This document shows positions 35,261 through 46,784 of a stretch of DNA of 64,000 nucleotides, in pieces. The stretch comes from Eucalyptus grandis. Lineage: Eukaryota; Streptophyta; Magnoliopsida; Myrtales; Myrtaceae. The translations under genes were made by a program, and so were the position numbers. The DNA lies in the NCBI RefSeq assembly GCF_016545825.1, contig NC_052620.1, forward strand, positions 9,796,001 through 9,860,000. Reading direction: 5' to 3'. Position 1 is the stretch's first letter; the number at the start of each line of letters is the position of its first letter. The notes beneath the pieces were generated by a model, which ran no database searches, was not told where the DNA came from, and saw only the letters and a list, made by a program, of their open reading frames with translations.

Positions 35261-35900
35261 CTTTCCCTTAGTTTTGATCGTCCCCTCATGCTCGATCCTC
35301 GATCCGTTGATCTTCCTATTCCTTGATTGCTTTTCTCCTTTGCAAAGAGTCCCTCCCGAAGATTTTGAACTACTTGCCTTTTTTCGAGTGTCGTTTGAAA
35401 TTAGAACATCAGTCACCTCTCTGATCTCCAGGGTTTCCTTGCCATAAAGGAGCGTAGTCACCAAATGGTCAAACGAATCCAGCAACAATGCCAGTAGTAG
35501 AAGCGCTATGTATTCATCCTCAAACCTTACCTCCAAGCTTGTAAGTTCACTAATCATCTAATTGAACATGTTGAGGTGTTCCAATAGAATTCCTCCTTCA
35601 CTCATCTGAAGTGAATACAATCTCTTCTTCAAGAACAACTTGTTCGTAAGAGATTTCGTCATGTAAATGCTTTTGAGTTTGAGCCATACCTCCGAAGCAG
35701 ATTCGATTTCCGCTACATATCAAAGGGCCTCATCCGATAGGTTCAATCAGATTGAGCTGCACGCCCTCTCCTCCATGTCGGCCCAATCATCATTAGTGAC
35801 GGTGTCTGGCTTGTTCGATCTTCCCAGAAGAACCTTTGATAGACCTTGTTGAATCAACAGATCCTTCATCATTCTCCGCCATAGTGTAAAACTATTCTTC
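35159..35900 (-). pseudogene. Copia element 2 gag region
   Basis: A UBN2-type gag remnant in several frames. The clearest is from 35557 down, with 'DEYIALLLLALLLDSFDHLV' and 'REVTDVLISNDTRKK'. Upstream pieces between 35560 and 35900 are in other frames. The initiator region near 35950 is degenerate. Confidence 0.8.
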
Positions 35901-35990
35901 CCGGTGAATTGTTCAATATCAAATCGAACGGTTGAACCTTATCCAGCCATCTAGTTAGAAGTCGAAATACAGGAATAGAGAACCTAGAAT

Positions 35991-36002
35991 GCTCTGATAC
36001 CA
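35991..36002 (-). promoter_or_regulatory. Primer-binding site of copia element 2
   Basis: GCTCTGATACCA on the plus strand, i.e. TGGTATCAGAGC on the minus strand, two bases from the LTR. It is the standard initiator tRNA-Met primer site. Confidence 0.9.
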
Positions 36003-36004
36003 AT

Positions 36005-36346
36005 TGTTGTGCGGAAGAACACCCTAACTAAATGAGAAAAGTAAACAAGAATAATCAAGAACACGGAGATTTACGTGGTTCGGCGAAAAAATCCGCCTAC
36101 GTCCATAGGAAAGAGAGACGATTTCTTATTTGAGTGTATCACAAGAGTACAAGGTACAATGCTGAAATAAATATATTTTTAGATCCCCAATTTCCTAAAC
36201 TTAGTAGGAAAGGAATTCCACCATATAGATATCATCAAATTTGAAACCCAAATCTAGGAAATATATTAGGAAACAAATATCCTGCAATCTTCAAGCCTTC
36301 CCAGATTTCCCAATTGAATTTTGTAGAATTCAAGACAACATCAGTA
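36005..36346 (-). repeat. 5' LTR of copia element 2
   Basis: 342 bp from TGTTGTGCGG; the outer end reads TA where the other copy has CA. Flanked by GTTAG at 36347-36351. Confidence 0.93.
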
Positions 36347-36351
36347 GTTAG

Positions 36352-36744
36352 TGTGTTAATTCTTCCCAAATCAAAACAGAAATAAATTTCAAAGGTCGTA
36401 ATGGTTCAAACAGTGAGACTTAAGGACCAAAACTGTATGATCGGCATTCATCCATTAGTAAGTATCCGTGAGGAATGCACATTATTTTTTTATGTAATCA
36501 ATTTCACCCTTTCCTGTTCAGGCAAGTTCTGCTGATAAACCATAACAAGAGCGAAAGAAGAGAGAATGACTAGAAACTTTAGAACCACTTCTATTTGCCA
36601 AAAGCACGGTAGTTAACAACTACATTGGCCGACTCGACGTGAAAAAGGTGCAAAAAAGGAAAGAAAACTTCATAAGATTATATTTCTAGGTACTTCTGTC
36701 ATTTTCCAAAAAATCATGCGAATCAGAGTACTCGTTGCACTTTT
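36352..36744. other. Spacer between copia 2 and B3 copy 4
   Basis: Nothing is recognised. It should represent the 3' flank of B3 gene 3 up to the break with the inverted copy 4. Confidence 0.4.
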
Positions 36745-38036
36745 TTAAGTGTAATCAGAACCCCTGCATATGGAGACTTTGGGCACAGCAACGGTTTCTC
36801 TCAACCAGTTCAAACACGCGAATGTCTCCTTCTCCCGAAAAACTTTCCTTTGCAAACAAGGACCAACCTCAGGATAATTTCCCAGAGCAGCAGCTCCCCA
36901 AATGCTCGAATAACTTCACTGACCATGATCCCTTCATACACTAAAGCATCACAAACTGTGAGCTTTTCTTGACATGACTCCACATAAATCTGGCAGGTAC
37001 ATTCTGTAGTATACATTTGATGAACCAAGATCAGCCTTAACAAAATGAATTCAGGCCATGGACACGAAGCAGCAAATATTCTTAGGAGAAAGCATGGGGA
37101 AAGAAGTCAAGCCTGAAAATATGTACTCTTCGCAGTTTTTCCATGTGCAGTTAGGTCGTGCAGAGTCTTACCACACTGGCGTCTCTCAGACAACAAGAAG
37201 ACATCAAGATTACAAATGCCGGGCACACTGATTTGAACTTCCTGGCCATTTTGAGAGCAGGCGGACTTAGCCCTTTCAATCTATAGGAAAGAGAGCTTGC
37301 ACTCCCTTCATACTTGCTGATGACGCCTGTAAGTAGCCGTAAGAGACATGGGGAACATCCATCATATTCTGAAATGACAGACCGTATGCCTGTACCGCAG
37401 TTCAGAGATGAATGAGCCCATGAACTGATTGACAAGAGGTCAACATATCCTCCTTTCACCTAAGGAATCTCCCTTGGGGACATTGGAGTAGAACCAAAGA
37501 ACAAACAAGGCAAGTAAAGTTCCAAAAGGCTGCAAAACGAGAGCTTGAGAGAAGAAAATGACACCAATGAAACTGATGAATCTTGATTATAGTCAATACC
37601 ATCTCTGTTTTTTGAAGAACAAATCAGAGTTCTGTTCCTCTTCGAACTTGAGAACTCGCTGCCTCCCGATCGAGAGTCGGTAGATTTTAGATGTTCCTGG
37701 GAATAGTTAGTACCTTCACCAACCAGACCAGAACTCACCTCCCCATAAGCCTATTTTGGTTTTTCACTCGTTATTCGGCTAGGCTAACAAACCTCCGACA
37801 TTTTCACCGAGATATTTTCCGTTTCTTCCTTCTTGAGCTGGGGAAATTCGCATTCGGCTTTCGAATTTTCACCATGTACGGGATTGGCGGGATATTTGAT
37901 CGCCGATGGAAGGCGAGTTTCGTTCACATCGAGAGTATCAATGGCCCGGAACAATAGAGTTGTAATCTAGGAACTTTTGTGGTGACGGAAGCACCTGTTG
38001 CTTGCCTCCCAGTGACAGCTCCGTCACCTTATCGTC
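36745..38036 (-). pseudogene. B3 gene 4, inverted pseudogene
   Basis: Minus-strand copy closest to B3 gene 2. The exon 2 equivalent (about 38036-37620) has 'PQKFLDYNSIVPGH' and 'NSKAECEFPQLKKEETENI', with stops near 37900 and 37770 and a small internal deletion. The exon 3 equivalent (37326-37172, with AG acceptor and GT donor) has 'GLSPPALKMARKFKSVCPAF'. The exon 4 equivalent (37003-36745) has 'VMSRKA' and pieces of 'GSWSVKL' and 'FAKESFSGEGD'-like sequence in different frames. No exon 1 is found. The intron between exons 2 and 3 still aligns with 20130-20370. Confidence 0.78.
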
Positions 38037-39392
38037 GTTCTAGTTGTAATATGCATTTTACTATGAACAAAGTAGCTAAATGTTTGCGCATCCCATGAAT
38101 AAATAGTTATCCCAAACACCACGGGTCCCAACTTTTCATGAAGCACAACAAAAACAATTCTACATCCATCAGATAATTCCAGAAAATAAACTGCATTCTG
38201 CATCACTGAACTCTGCTTTGGACCCTTACACAACAGAGTTTTCTACCTTTCGGAAGAAATAAAACGTGAAGATAGCATTTCAGGCCTCAGGAAAAATGAC
38301 GTTATACGCATCATTTATAAGTTATCACCGCAACCATTATATATGTAATATGAATTCTTTTTTTATTTTAGAACCATTCAAATGATATGTATTTGGACCC
38401 TTGTGTACATAGTAATTTGTATCTTATATGTATTATAGGGTATTTTTGTAATTATATTTCTACTGATACCATTTCTATAATTAACCACTCCTATAAATAC
38501 ATATCATTCACCCTAATTGGGGTTGAGCCACCGCAAATACTTTGTCGCTGTTTTCTCTCGACTCTAAACATTAACATGGTATCAAAGCTAGAAGTCTTGA
38601 GTTCAAATCTTTTCATACCTCATTTGTCTTCACAATTAAATATGTCTCCGTTTGATATTAGACAAAAAGACCAAACTAAGTGTGAGAAGGAGTGTTGGAA
38701 TAATAAAATATTAAAATTCGTGTTTATCTAATAGTTTAAGTTTTTAGAATAGTAGGCTGTGATCCCACCAAATCTCGTATTTTAAACCAAATCTACAAAG
38801 ACCAAACAAAAATCTTTTTTTGTCTTATACAAAGACCAGATACAAACATAGTCAGAATAACAATTTTATTTAACAAGCAGTCTTGGAAATGAACTATTCA
38901 TCTTCTGGTGAAATAAAAGCAAATAGCGTGAACAAAAGCTAAGTATATTTCATTATCTGAAGAAATCTGATTATCATTAAAAAAAAAAAAAATCATTTTC
39001 GTGCATTAATTCGGATACTTCGCATGCAGTGGTTGCACATAATAAGAGAACAGCTATTGCATTGAAAATTGTAAAGTTTACTTAATTAATTTTTGATAAC
39101 CCGATGACCGACAATAAAACCATTTTATTAACTCCCATTCATTCTCTTCGATTTTTGATTGACCTTTCACTATGGCCGATGAGCTCCGACTAAATCAAAA
39201 GCCAAGTTCAATGAACTTTCTCTTGGCTCTTATCGATTAATGTTCGTTCCTTCTCACCCCAAATCATCACCACTTATTCACTACCGCAATTGAGTAAAAT
39301 CAGCTACACCAAGCTTTCAGCCAAAAAAAGTTTAAAAACTAGGGTCTGAAGCATCCGAATGCTTGACATCTGAAAGAAGCCGTTGAAGGGTG
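38037..39392. other. Spacer upstream of B3 gene 5 with LTR-like insertion
   Basis: 38037-38370 shows no recognised gene. From 38385 the DNA is one arm of the segmental duplication (compare 50790 onward). The match is interrupted between about 38415 and 38785 by about 370 bp absent from the other arm. It contains 'atggtatcaaagc' (38576-38588), resembling a tRNA-Met primer site, and may be an LTR or TRIM fragment. The proximal promoter of B3 gene 5 lies in 39000-39392. Confidence 0.5.
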
Positions 39393-41174
39393 ATGATGAA
39401 TGTCTCGCATCCCCGGCAGCGGTATAAGCCGCTGGAGACACCTCATTTCTTCAAGATCATACTCTCCGACTCTCTCAAAGTGGAAAGCTTGTATGCTCTC
39501 TGCACTCATATTTCAGTTCTTGCTATTATTTCTCTCTCTTTTTAACTGTTTCTATGCGTTGAAGTATGAGTATATATGTATTGGTAGTCTGTCCTGAAAA
39601 TGGCGAATTTCGCCAACTTATCTATTAAGCGATGACTTTCAAATGGGCACCTGGTTCACACGAGCCTCGTGCATCTCTGTCTCTTATGGGACTGATATAA
39701 TCCAATGATCTGGTTCTAACAGTTGTGATGCACGGGGTTCTCACGGAGTTGATACATCTAATATCTTGCGGTTCTACATTTTTCTAATTACATAGACTTG
39801 AAATTTCATCGCAGATGATACCTAAGAGGTTCATAGCAAAATATGGAGACCGCCTGCCAAACCTCTTGCTTCTTAAAGTTGCAGGGGATGCAAATTGGCC
39901 AGTGGAACTAGAGAAGTGTGATGACAGGGTATGGATTAGCAAAGGATGGAAGAATTTCTTAGATTATTACTCCATCAATCATGGACATTTGATAGTCTTT
40001 AGATATGAATGGGGCTCAATCTTTCATGTCCTAATATTCGATAAAAGTGCGTCTGAGATAGAATATCCCCGGAAACCCGTAGCTCCTGAAAAATTAGCAG
40101 AGCCCAAGGTGGTCGAAACCGATGATGTCTTGACAGAATTGGGTGAGTACATTTCGCCTGGAGAAAGGAGGGAAATGAAGTCGCCATCGTGCTTGGCTTC
40201 TCCTGATAAGCTGATGACGAAATCCGATCCTGTTAGCCAAGATCGAAATAAGTCCTGTGCCCGTTTGCCAATGCCATATTATGAAGCTAAAGGCTCTTAT
40301 TCAGGAGATAGAAGGACTTCGAAGCTCAAGGAGTACTTGCACCCGTATCGTTCATCACTAGACTACAGTGGTATGATTTATTTCCCTTAATTATAACTCC
40401 TATCCTCTTTCAATCGCTCAAATGATTGAACAGGTCTCTTGATTTTTCAGGCAAGGTCAAAGAGTCTGAAAAAAGAGCTACCCCTTTTGAGCAGATTCAT
40501 CTTAGATCTAGATGTACAAACCCTTCTGATGCTCTGAAAAAGGCCAGGAAATTCAAATCGGAAGATCCTTCTTTCCTCATCCTTGTGCGGCACTACTACC
40601 TCGAGCACTCTAACGTGGTAAGAACTTATTCATTACATAAAACAGAGATTTCACAACGTTTTGATGTTGACCGCACAGCAAGAATTTCTAACAAAAAGGG
40701 TACAGTGAGGCCTACTCATAGACTTTGCTCACGAACTTAAGACACATTTACAGCTACATGTCTTTCGTTTTTTCCGTGAGCTTTCATCCTTATCTTGATT
40801 TTTCTCTTTGCCCAAGTACTTCGTCAGAGGAGCAAGGGAAAAACAGCACTCCTTTATCATGTCCCTAAGATTAGCTTCATTGTGTTCAAAGTGGTTTTGA
40901 CAAGCATGTACTTGATCAGCATGTACCTAATGGATTTATGAAGAGCCAGATAAGGAAAAGCCTGGTAGTCGAAGATGTGACACTCGAGTTTCGGGGCAGG
41001 TCATGGACCGTGAAGTTCTTCAACTATCCAAATTACTACTGTGGAAAGTTCTCGGCTGGTTGGGCCATCTTTGCAACCGATAATTCCTTGAGCACAGGAG
41101 ACGTTTGTGTGTTCGAACTGATCAAGAAGACCCCAATGGTCTTCAAAGTCTCGATTTTCAGGCACGCTGGTTAG
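39393..41174 (+). CDS. B3-domain (REM-like) gene 5, two B3 domains
   Basis: Putative nuclear transcription factor. Exons: 39393-39490, 39815-40370, 40451-40617 and 40920-41174. Start 'MMNVSHPRQRYKP', then 'PHFFKIILSDS' opens B3 domain 1. Exon 2 holds its body ('IPKRFIAKYGDRLPNLLLL', 'WPVELEKC', 'GWKNFLDYYSINHGHLIVF', 'SASEIEYP') and an acidic linker. Exons 3 and 4 hold domain 2 ('ALKKARKFKSEDPSFLI', 'GRSWTVKFFNYPNYYCGKF', 'STGDVCVFELIKK') and end KVSIFRHAG. Exons 2-4 are open and in phase. Exon 1 is one base short of joining exon 2 in frame at 39815. Another AG at 39794 would restore the frame and add residues between, so the gene may be intact through a shifted acceptor, carry a sequencing error, or be dead. 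About 357 codons. Closest relative: gene 7 at 51602. Confidence 0.8.
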
Positions 41175-41807
41175 ACACGGAGCAGCGATTATGCATGCCG
41201 CTGAGGAGACAACATTTTGGTAACATCCCTGTCTCGCTTTCCTCCTGGAACATTAGATATAAAATTTGAAGATGCTGGTTGAATGTGGTCCTTTTGTTTT
41301 CTGATTGGAACAAATGAAAGTGGAAGTCATGTATGACCAGACGCTTTACTTTGATGGACCATCAACTTGGGCGTGCATATTATTTTGATGAAACAATGAA
41401 ATCTTGACAGCTTCCGTGTAGAAAATTTGTTGGAACTTTTCCTCACGAACACCCATAAGAGAGTGGCTAAGACTAGGCCCAGGTGATCTCACCTTGTTAT
41501 GGGGCTGTTTGGTTCAGCTTTCCCAAGGGGCTTTCAGCCCGAAAGCCCCCTTGGGAAAAAATGAGTGTTTGGTTCAGCATTTGGAGCCCCCATTCCCCAA
41601 ATGCTGACCTTTGGAATGCTGAATGTCCAAAGCAGGTATACTGTATTAGAAAGTAACTTGCAAGGCCCCAAGAAGCCAAGAGGCTCAGCTCAAGAGCCCA
41701 TAGTAGGTACTTTTCCAATTATGCCTCTCCAGGAGGTGACCGTTAGCCAGGTTCAGACTGCAGAAGATTAGGTCTAATGTATTTCCCAAGCCTACCGGTA
41801 ATGAACG
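41175..41807. other. 3' flank of B3 gene 5 with a small MITE
   Basis: Matches 43174-43650 and 53255-53760. At about 41501-41635 there is an insertion, absent from both paralogous flanks, that starts GGGGCTGTTTGGTTCAGC and contains a second 'tgtttggttcagcatttgg'. It is a short inverted-repeat element of a common plant type, also seen larger at 46785-47285. Confidence 0.6.
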
Positions 41808-41998
41808 GTAAAATTGTCCAAAAAGTTTTAAACCTATTACACTTTTATCAATTCAGCCATAAACCTTTTAACTTTACCAATTATGTCCTAAAATTTTTCA
41901 CTTTTTGCCAATTGAATCCATTTAACCAATTTTGGTCAAAAAATGCTAACGTGGACGCCGACGATATCACGTAGAACCACTAGCATTGAAGTACAAAT

Positions 41999-42042
<44 letters not shown>

Positions 42043-42404
42043 ATTTGTTCCCTTTTTTTTCTTTTCTTTTCTTTTTGGATTTCTCCTTTGCCTTTTTCAA
42101 TGGCCAGCCGGCTACAGGTGATAGCTAGCCACCGGCCACAACCAACCGGTTGGTCTCACCCGCCACGGGCGAGGCCCAGCTAGGCAAGGGCTAGCCCCGG
42201 CAAAGGGAGCCCTCCCTTAGGTGTAGCTCGACAAAGGTCGCCTAAGCGAGGTTGACCCTTGTCCAAGCCAGGTGAGGCCGACTTGCGCCCAGACTAGGGC
42301 AGCCTCGCCGAGCAATGGCGACGCCGGGCAAAGCTTGCCTTGGCCTAGGTGCAGGTTGGACTCACCCAAGTGACCCTTCTCAGGCCACGCTTGTGTGAGG
42401 GCTC
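41808..42404. mobile_element. Half of an inverted-repeat (MULE-like) element
   Basis: Left arm like those at 14756 and 48140 ('attgtccaaaaagtttta', 'ttttggtcaaaaaatgctaa'), an (AT)n run at 42004-42038, and the GC-rich core ('cgaggttgacccttg'). The right arm is missing: at about 42404 the DNA becomes the tail of a B3 exon 3. The host flank before 41808 matches 43640-43670, so the element sits in B3 3' flank. Confidence 0.65.
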
Positions 42405-43173
42405 CCCTCCTTCTTTCCTCATCGTTGTACAGTGCCGCTATCCTGAGCACTCTAACGTGGTAAGAACTTATTCATTACATAAAACAGAGATTTCAGGACG
42501 TTTCATGTTGACTGCACAGCAAGACTTTCTAACAACATCATTAAAATTTGGTGATAGTATTTGGTATAGTTTTGAATGTGAAAGTGCGTGCATGCGTCTA
42601 TCGAGCTTCGGGCAAAGGAGCAACAATGGGAAAAGATTATGTATTACGAGTGGTGATAGCATGGGATTTTCTAGTTGGTCTATGGACATCAAAAACCGTA
42701 CAATGAGGGCTATTAATAGACTTTGCTCACCAACTTAAGGCACATTTACAGCTACAAGTGTTTGGTTTTTCCCACAAAGCGTTTGTCCTTATCTTGGTTA
42801 TTCTTGTTGCCCAAGTACTTTGTCAGAGAAGCGAGGGAAAAACAGTACTCCATTATCATGTCCCTAAGATTTGTTTCATCGCGATCAAATTGGTTTTTAC
42901 AAACATGTACTTGATCAGAATGTACCTAGTGGATTTTTGAAGAGCCAGATAAGGAAAAGCCTGGTAGTCGAAGATGCAACACTCGAGATTCGGGACAGGC
43001 CATGGACTGTGAAGTTCTTCAACTATCCAAAACGCTGCTGTGGAAAGTTCTCGGCTGGTTGGGCTATGTTTGCGACTGATAATTCCTTGAGCACAGGAGA
43101 CGTTTGCGTGTTCGAACTGATCAAGAAGACTCCAATGGTCTTCAGAGTCTTGATTTTCGGGCGTGCCGGTTAG
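42405..43173 (+). pseudogene. B3 gene 6: partial copy (exon 3 tail and exon 4)
   Basis: A local tandem duplicate of the end of gene 5: the last part of exon 3 (about 42405-42459, 'PSFLIVVQCRYPEHSNV'), the intron with GT donor, and a full exon 4 (about 42919-43173) with 'GFLKSQIRKSLVVEDATLEI', 'RPWTVKFFNYPKRCCGKF' and 'STGDVCVFELIKK', ending FRVLIFGRAG. The intron is longer than that of gene 5 and resembles gene 7's. The first B3 domain and promoter are missing, so no normal protein is expected, although exon 4 is still open. Confidence 0.85.
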
Positions 43174-45289
43174 GCACGAAGCCTCGATCATGCATGCTGC
43201 TGAGGAGGGAACATTTTGGTAACATTCTTGTCTCTCTCTCCTACCGGAGCATTAGGCATTAGTTATGAAGATGCTGGTTAAGTATGGTCCTTTTTGTTTT
43301 CTAATTGGCACAATGAAAATGGAATCATGAGTGTAACAGATGCTTTACTTTGATGAAACTCTAGTTGGGTGTGCATTTTATTTTGATGGAACAGTGGAAT
43401 CTTGGCAGCTTACGTCCTGAAATTTGTTGGAAGTTTTCCTTACACGCACAGGGCGGCTTAGACTAGTAGGCCCAGTTGATCCCACCTTGCTATGTATATT
43501 GTGTAACAAACTAACCTTGCAAGGCCCCAAGAAGCCAAGAGGCCCAAGAGCTCATAGTATGTATTTACCAGTTATGCCTCTCCAGGAGGTGATGGTTGGA
43601 CAGGTTTGGACCTATGGGTCGGAAGATCAGGTCTAATGTGTTTCCCATACCCATTTGTAATAGACATGAAAATTTCGTGTCGGCTAGGGCCAAAGTTTGG
43701 CGGGCCGGGCTTCTCATGTAAGGGTAATACTCAAACCCGCCCATTTACATCTAAAGTCTTGGCAAGCAAAATAGGCCACCCACTTATTGATCACCTCTAC
43801 TGTCTTTATATCAATTTTTGCCTCTCCGATTTTTTCTCTATTATTTTAGGCGTGGGAAGAGTCTTGCCAACCCTCAAGTCTTCTTTACTTGTACTGTGCA
43901 GATCAATTAATTGTGTGCTCTTAAAGTACAATTCAGTGCAATCAGTGCACCACCTCGGTTGGTTTTGTGCATCATCAAATAGTTAGCACGTCAATTTGGA
44001 AAGCGTACTTGATCCTTAGAACTGTGGAGTTGAAGTGATGAATCACTAGAGCCACTTCTGCACTCTCAGGCGAACTCGAAACATGTTTTCTCTATAGGAT
44101 GTGTATTAATAAAGGCCAATAAACACCACTGTCTTCCATCCATAAAAGTAAGTGATATACATTTAATGGAGTCTTATTGAGTATATTGTCAATGGAAAAA
44201 TGTAGCTAAATTAATTAATCAAAGATGACATGTCGTTTTACTTTGAGGACTCTCGATGATGATGATGATGATGTTGTGGTTCAAGTCTTTCGCGTTATGT
44301 CAACAATGTCCCAAGAGGTGTTTCGGCTTTCAAACATTATTTACATTCAAAACTCAATAATTCAAAGATAGAGAAATGTCTTTTGTTGAATTGCCTGACT
44401 AGTGCTGTCAAAGGCAATTGTTATCAAACCTTTTGAGTCTTCTATGCATTCCTGAAAAACATGATGCACCGCCCTTTCAAATCTGCACTAGCAACTCCTC
44501 CATCCTTTCATTAGTCAACCACGATATGCACTCTCTTTTTCTTTTTTCATACTCCACAGACGCGAGCATCCCGGTTATTAAGAGTCAATGAAGTACTTTG
44601 GAAACCCCATAAACTCAGGTTTTGGCCTGTACACGTAGGCTTAACTCAAAATAGTTTTTACTTAGTTGGTGGGATTTGAACAAGCGATCCTCAAACATTC
44701 CAACTAATTGCACCAACTTTAGGGTTGATATGTGTTCTCTTTATTATATACTTCGCAGAGTATACTCCTCTCAAATAAATGTAGGTATCTCATGCATAGG
44801 GTCAACGTTACATGCATTCTCTTTGTCAACTTTGGGGGTTGGTATGCATTCTCTTTAGACTCTTGCTCAAGAACTGAACCTTAGCATCATATTCGCTTCC
44901 AGTAATTGATGATCATGATCTCCTCGCATAATGTTGTTTTGCAAGCTAGAAAGTGGCAAACTCTAACTTGAGCAGAAATCTGCACATGCTGCTTCCTATC
45001 AAATTACCTCAAAGCATTTTTAACATTTCCACCTTCTCATGAAAGACAAACACGAGAAAGCCTCTATTCTCACAATGCCAAGCACCTTCAACAATCTACA
45101 GGAAGTCAGGTTACTTAAACCAGAAATTAAACAACTCAAGTAATTGCGGAGGAGAATGATCATTTAACACTATTTGGACAATATCAGAAATTCCTGGACC
45201 CTGAAAATTGACAGCAGCATAAGGAGACTGTTGAAACCATATATCATTACCAAGGGTTCTATCAAGCTGGCGACTCACAAATCCTTTCA
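43174..45289. other. 3' flank in arm A of the duplication
   Basis: No gene is recognised. Matches 53255-55450 with divergence: for example 'cagctt' and 'cctctccaggaggtgatg' near 43580, 'ttgatgatcatgatct' near 44905, 'aagcaccttcaacaatct' near 45080. Frames at 43606-43986 and 44676-44858 have no familiar motif. Confidence 0.55.
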
Positions 45290-45720
45290 AACTTCTATTG
45301 GTTCTGGCAAAAAAAAATCCCCGCTTAACTTGAATATCCTAGACCAGAAACACGTCCCGTAGAATGTCTCAAAGCCCACAAGATGAGCTTCATCGATATT
45401 TTCAAAACTACTAATTTTAGAAAGATTGCATATAGTGTTAAAATCTTCCATTAAAAGCCAAGGAGTAGAGATCTCTCTTGAAACATCTTGTAATAAAATC
45501 TCCCCAATAGCATTAGCAACATAGACAATAGGGAGATGAAAAGATACATAGTTACATTGGTTCAAACGCTGCAAAACAGCTTGCGGGCTCAACTGAACTT
45601 CAAGAAAATCCAAATTCTACCAGTAGGGTTTATCACTATAACTATGGAGCCAATACTTGTTAGGAAGTTGAAATTTGGCAATAGTTGAGTCCTTAACTAT
45701 AGTTCTAGAAGACAAAACAA
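45290..45720 (-). pseudogene. LINE (non-LTR retrotransposon) endonuclease fragment
   Basis: The minus-strand frame 45613-45287 has 'STPWLLMEDFNTICNLSK', the PW-(L)-GDFN block of L1-type apurinic endonucleases with Gly changed to Glu, and 'YVSFHLPIVYVANA' upstream. Related frames reach about 45720. Only this piece is present; no reverse transcriptase follows. It lies where arm A of the duplication has extra DNA relative to arm B. Confidence 0.7.
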
Positions 45721-45779
45721 TTGAAACATCATTCTAAGCCACTATTTTTTTTTTTTAACTTCCTGATGCCTATGAAGCT

Positions 45780-46445
45780 TACGGTGCATTTGGTAACCAT
45801 TACGTTCCTAAGAACAATTTCTACTCTGAAATAGTTTTTCTAATTCTGTTCCCCAAACGAGTTTCCAAACATTTGAAAACGTTTGATAATTATCAAAATT
45901 CCTACTCTCATAATAAAAATGAATTTGTACGACCCTTAATTTTTTTTTTTTTTTACTTATAAATTCTTTTAACTTCTCGTTATAATTCTATGACATTTTT
46001 CTTTTCCTTTCCTTTCTTTTTCCTTCTCTTTTTCTTCCTCTAGCCGATTGCCAACCACGACGACAACCAACGGCCAACAAGATGATAGTTAGCTAGGTTG
46101 CTAGCCTCGGGGAGCCTTGTCAGCCTCGACAAGGTCAAGCCTTGTCGTGGCTAGGTGAGGCTCGGCCTCACTAGATCTGTCTAGGCCGAGCCTTGTCCAG
46201 CCATGGTGAGGCTCAACGAGGTCGGTGACCAAGGAAAGGAAGAATAAGAGGAAGAGAAAAAGAAAGAAAAGAAAAGAGAAAAAAAAATGGTTCGGGAATA
46301 AAGAAGTAATTTTTTTAACTTCTTGATTTTTTTCACATCTACTCCCGGAAATAAAAAAAGTTACCAAACGGATTTCTATTCGTTTTTTTAGAATTAAAAA
46401 AATAGAAAAAGACATTGTTTGGCACTTTATCAAACAGACTCTTAT
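45780..46445. mobile_element. Probable inverted-repeat element with GC-rich core
   Basis: AT-rich arms ('tttggtaaccattacg' on the left; 'gtttgataaagtgcc' on the complementary right) enclose a GC-rich core at 46120-46220 with 'gaggctcggcctcac'. The layout matches the other foldback elements here; the arms are weak and the exact ends are uncertain. Absent from arm B. Confidence 0.45.
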
Positions 46446-46784
46446 TAGCGCTCTTAGTATTCAGTGTTGCATGTTCATTTAGAAAGAATGGATGATTTGG
46501 GTTTTACCAGTCAACTTTTTCAGCATTGTAGTTTCAACCTTCTTCATTCCCCTCTACTCCTACACAATTTTCTAACTTCGATTGAATTCTTGGCTACCAT
46601 GTAGTTTCCCTAGGAGAAATTTTGGAAGTCCACGAGGTAACCGCCACGTCATCCTCATAGGGAAGAATGGAATTGTCCCCATTGGATACATTCGAGACTT
46701 TGAATCTAGGAACCCTACCTCATTCATTTCCAAACCACCAAATTTATTTGTCAATTGCATGTTGCTTGCCGGTGTTGATTGATG
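46446..46784. other. Arm A continuation
   Basis: 46590-46775 aligns with 55470-55650 ('cctaggagaaat', 'ggaagtcca', 'aatttatttgtcaattg'). The short frames on both strands have no familiar motif. Confidence 0.5.

Larger units (their letters stand above)
29586..36346 (-). mobile_element. Ty1/copia LTR retrotransposon 2, with nested solo LTR
   Basis: Two 342 bp LTRs (29586-29927 and 36005-36346), flanked by the 5 bp duplication GTTAG at 29581-29585 and 36347-36351. The coding strand is minus. The order gag, zinc knuckle, protease, integrase, reverse transcriptase and RNase H is complete but interrupted by stops. A 1963 bp solo LTR is inserted in the reverse transcriptase gene. Original length about 4.8 kb. 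Motifs such as 'WIMDSGCTFHMCP' fit a Tork/Tnt1-like lineage (inferred). Confidence 0.95.

Noticed and set aside
38024..38233. Minus-strand 69-codon frame
   Set aside because: No familiar motif and not conserved in the other B3 flanks; left as spacer.
44265..44280. Short GATGAT run as a possible microsatellite
   Set aside because: Only about five units; not notable.
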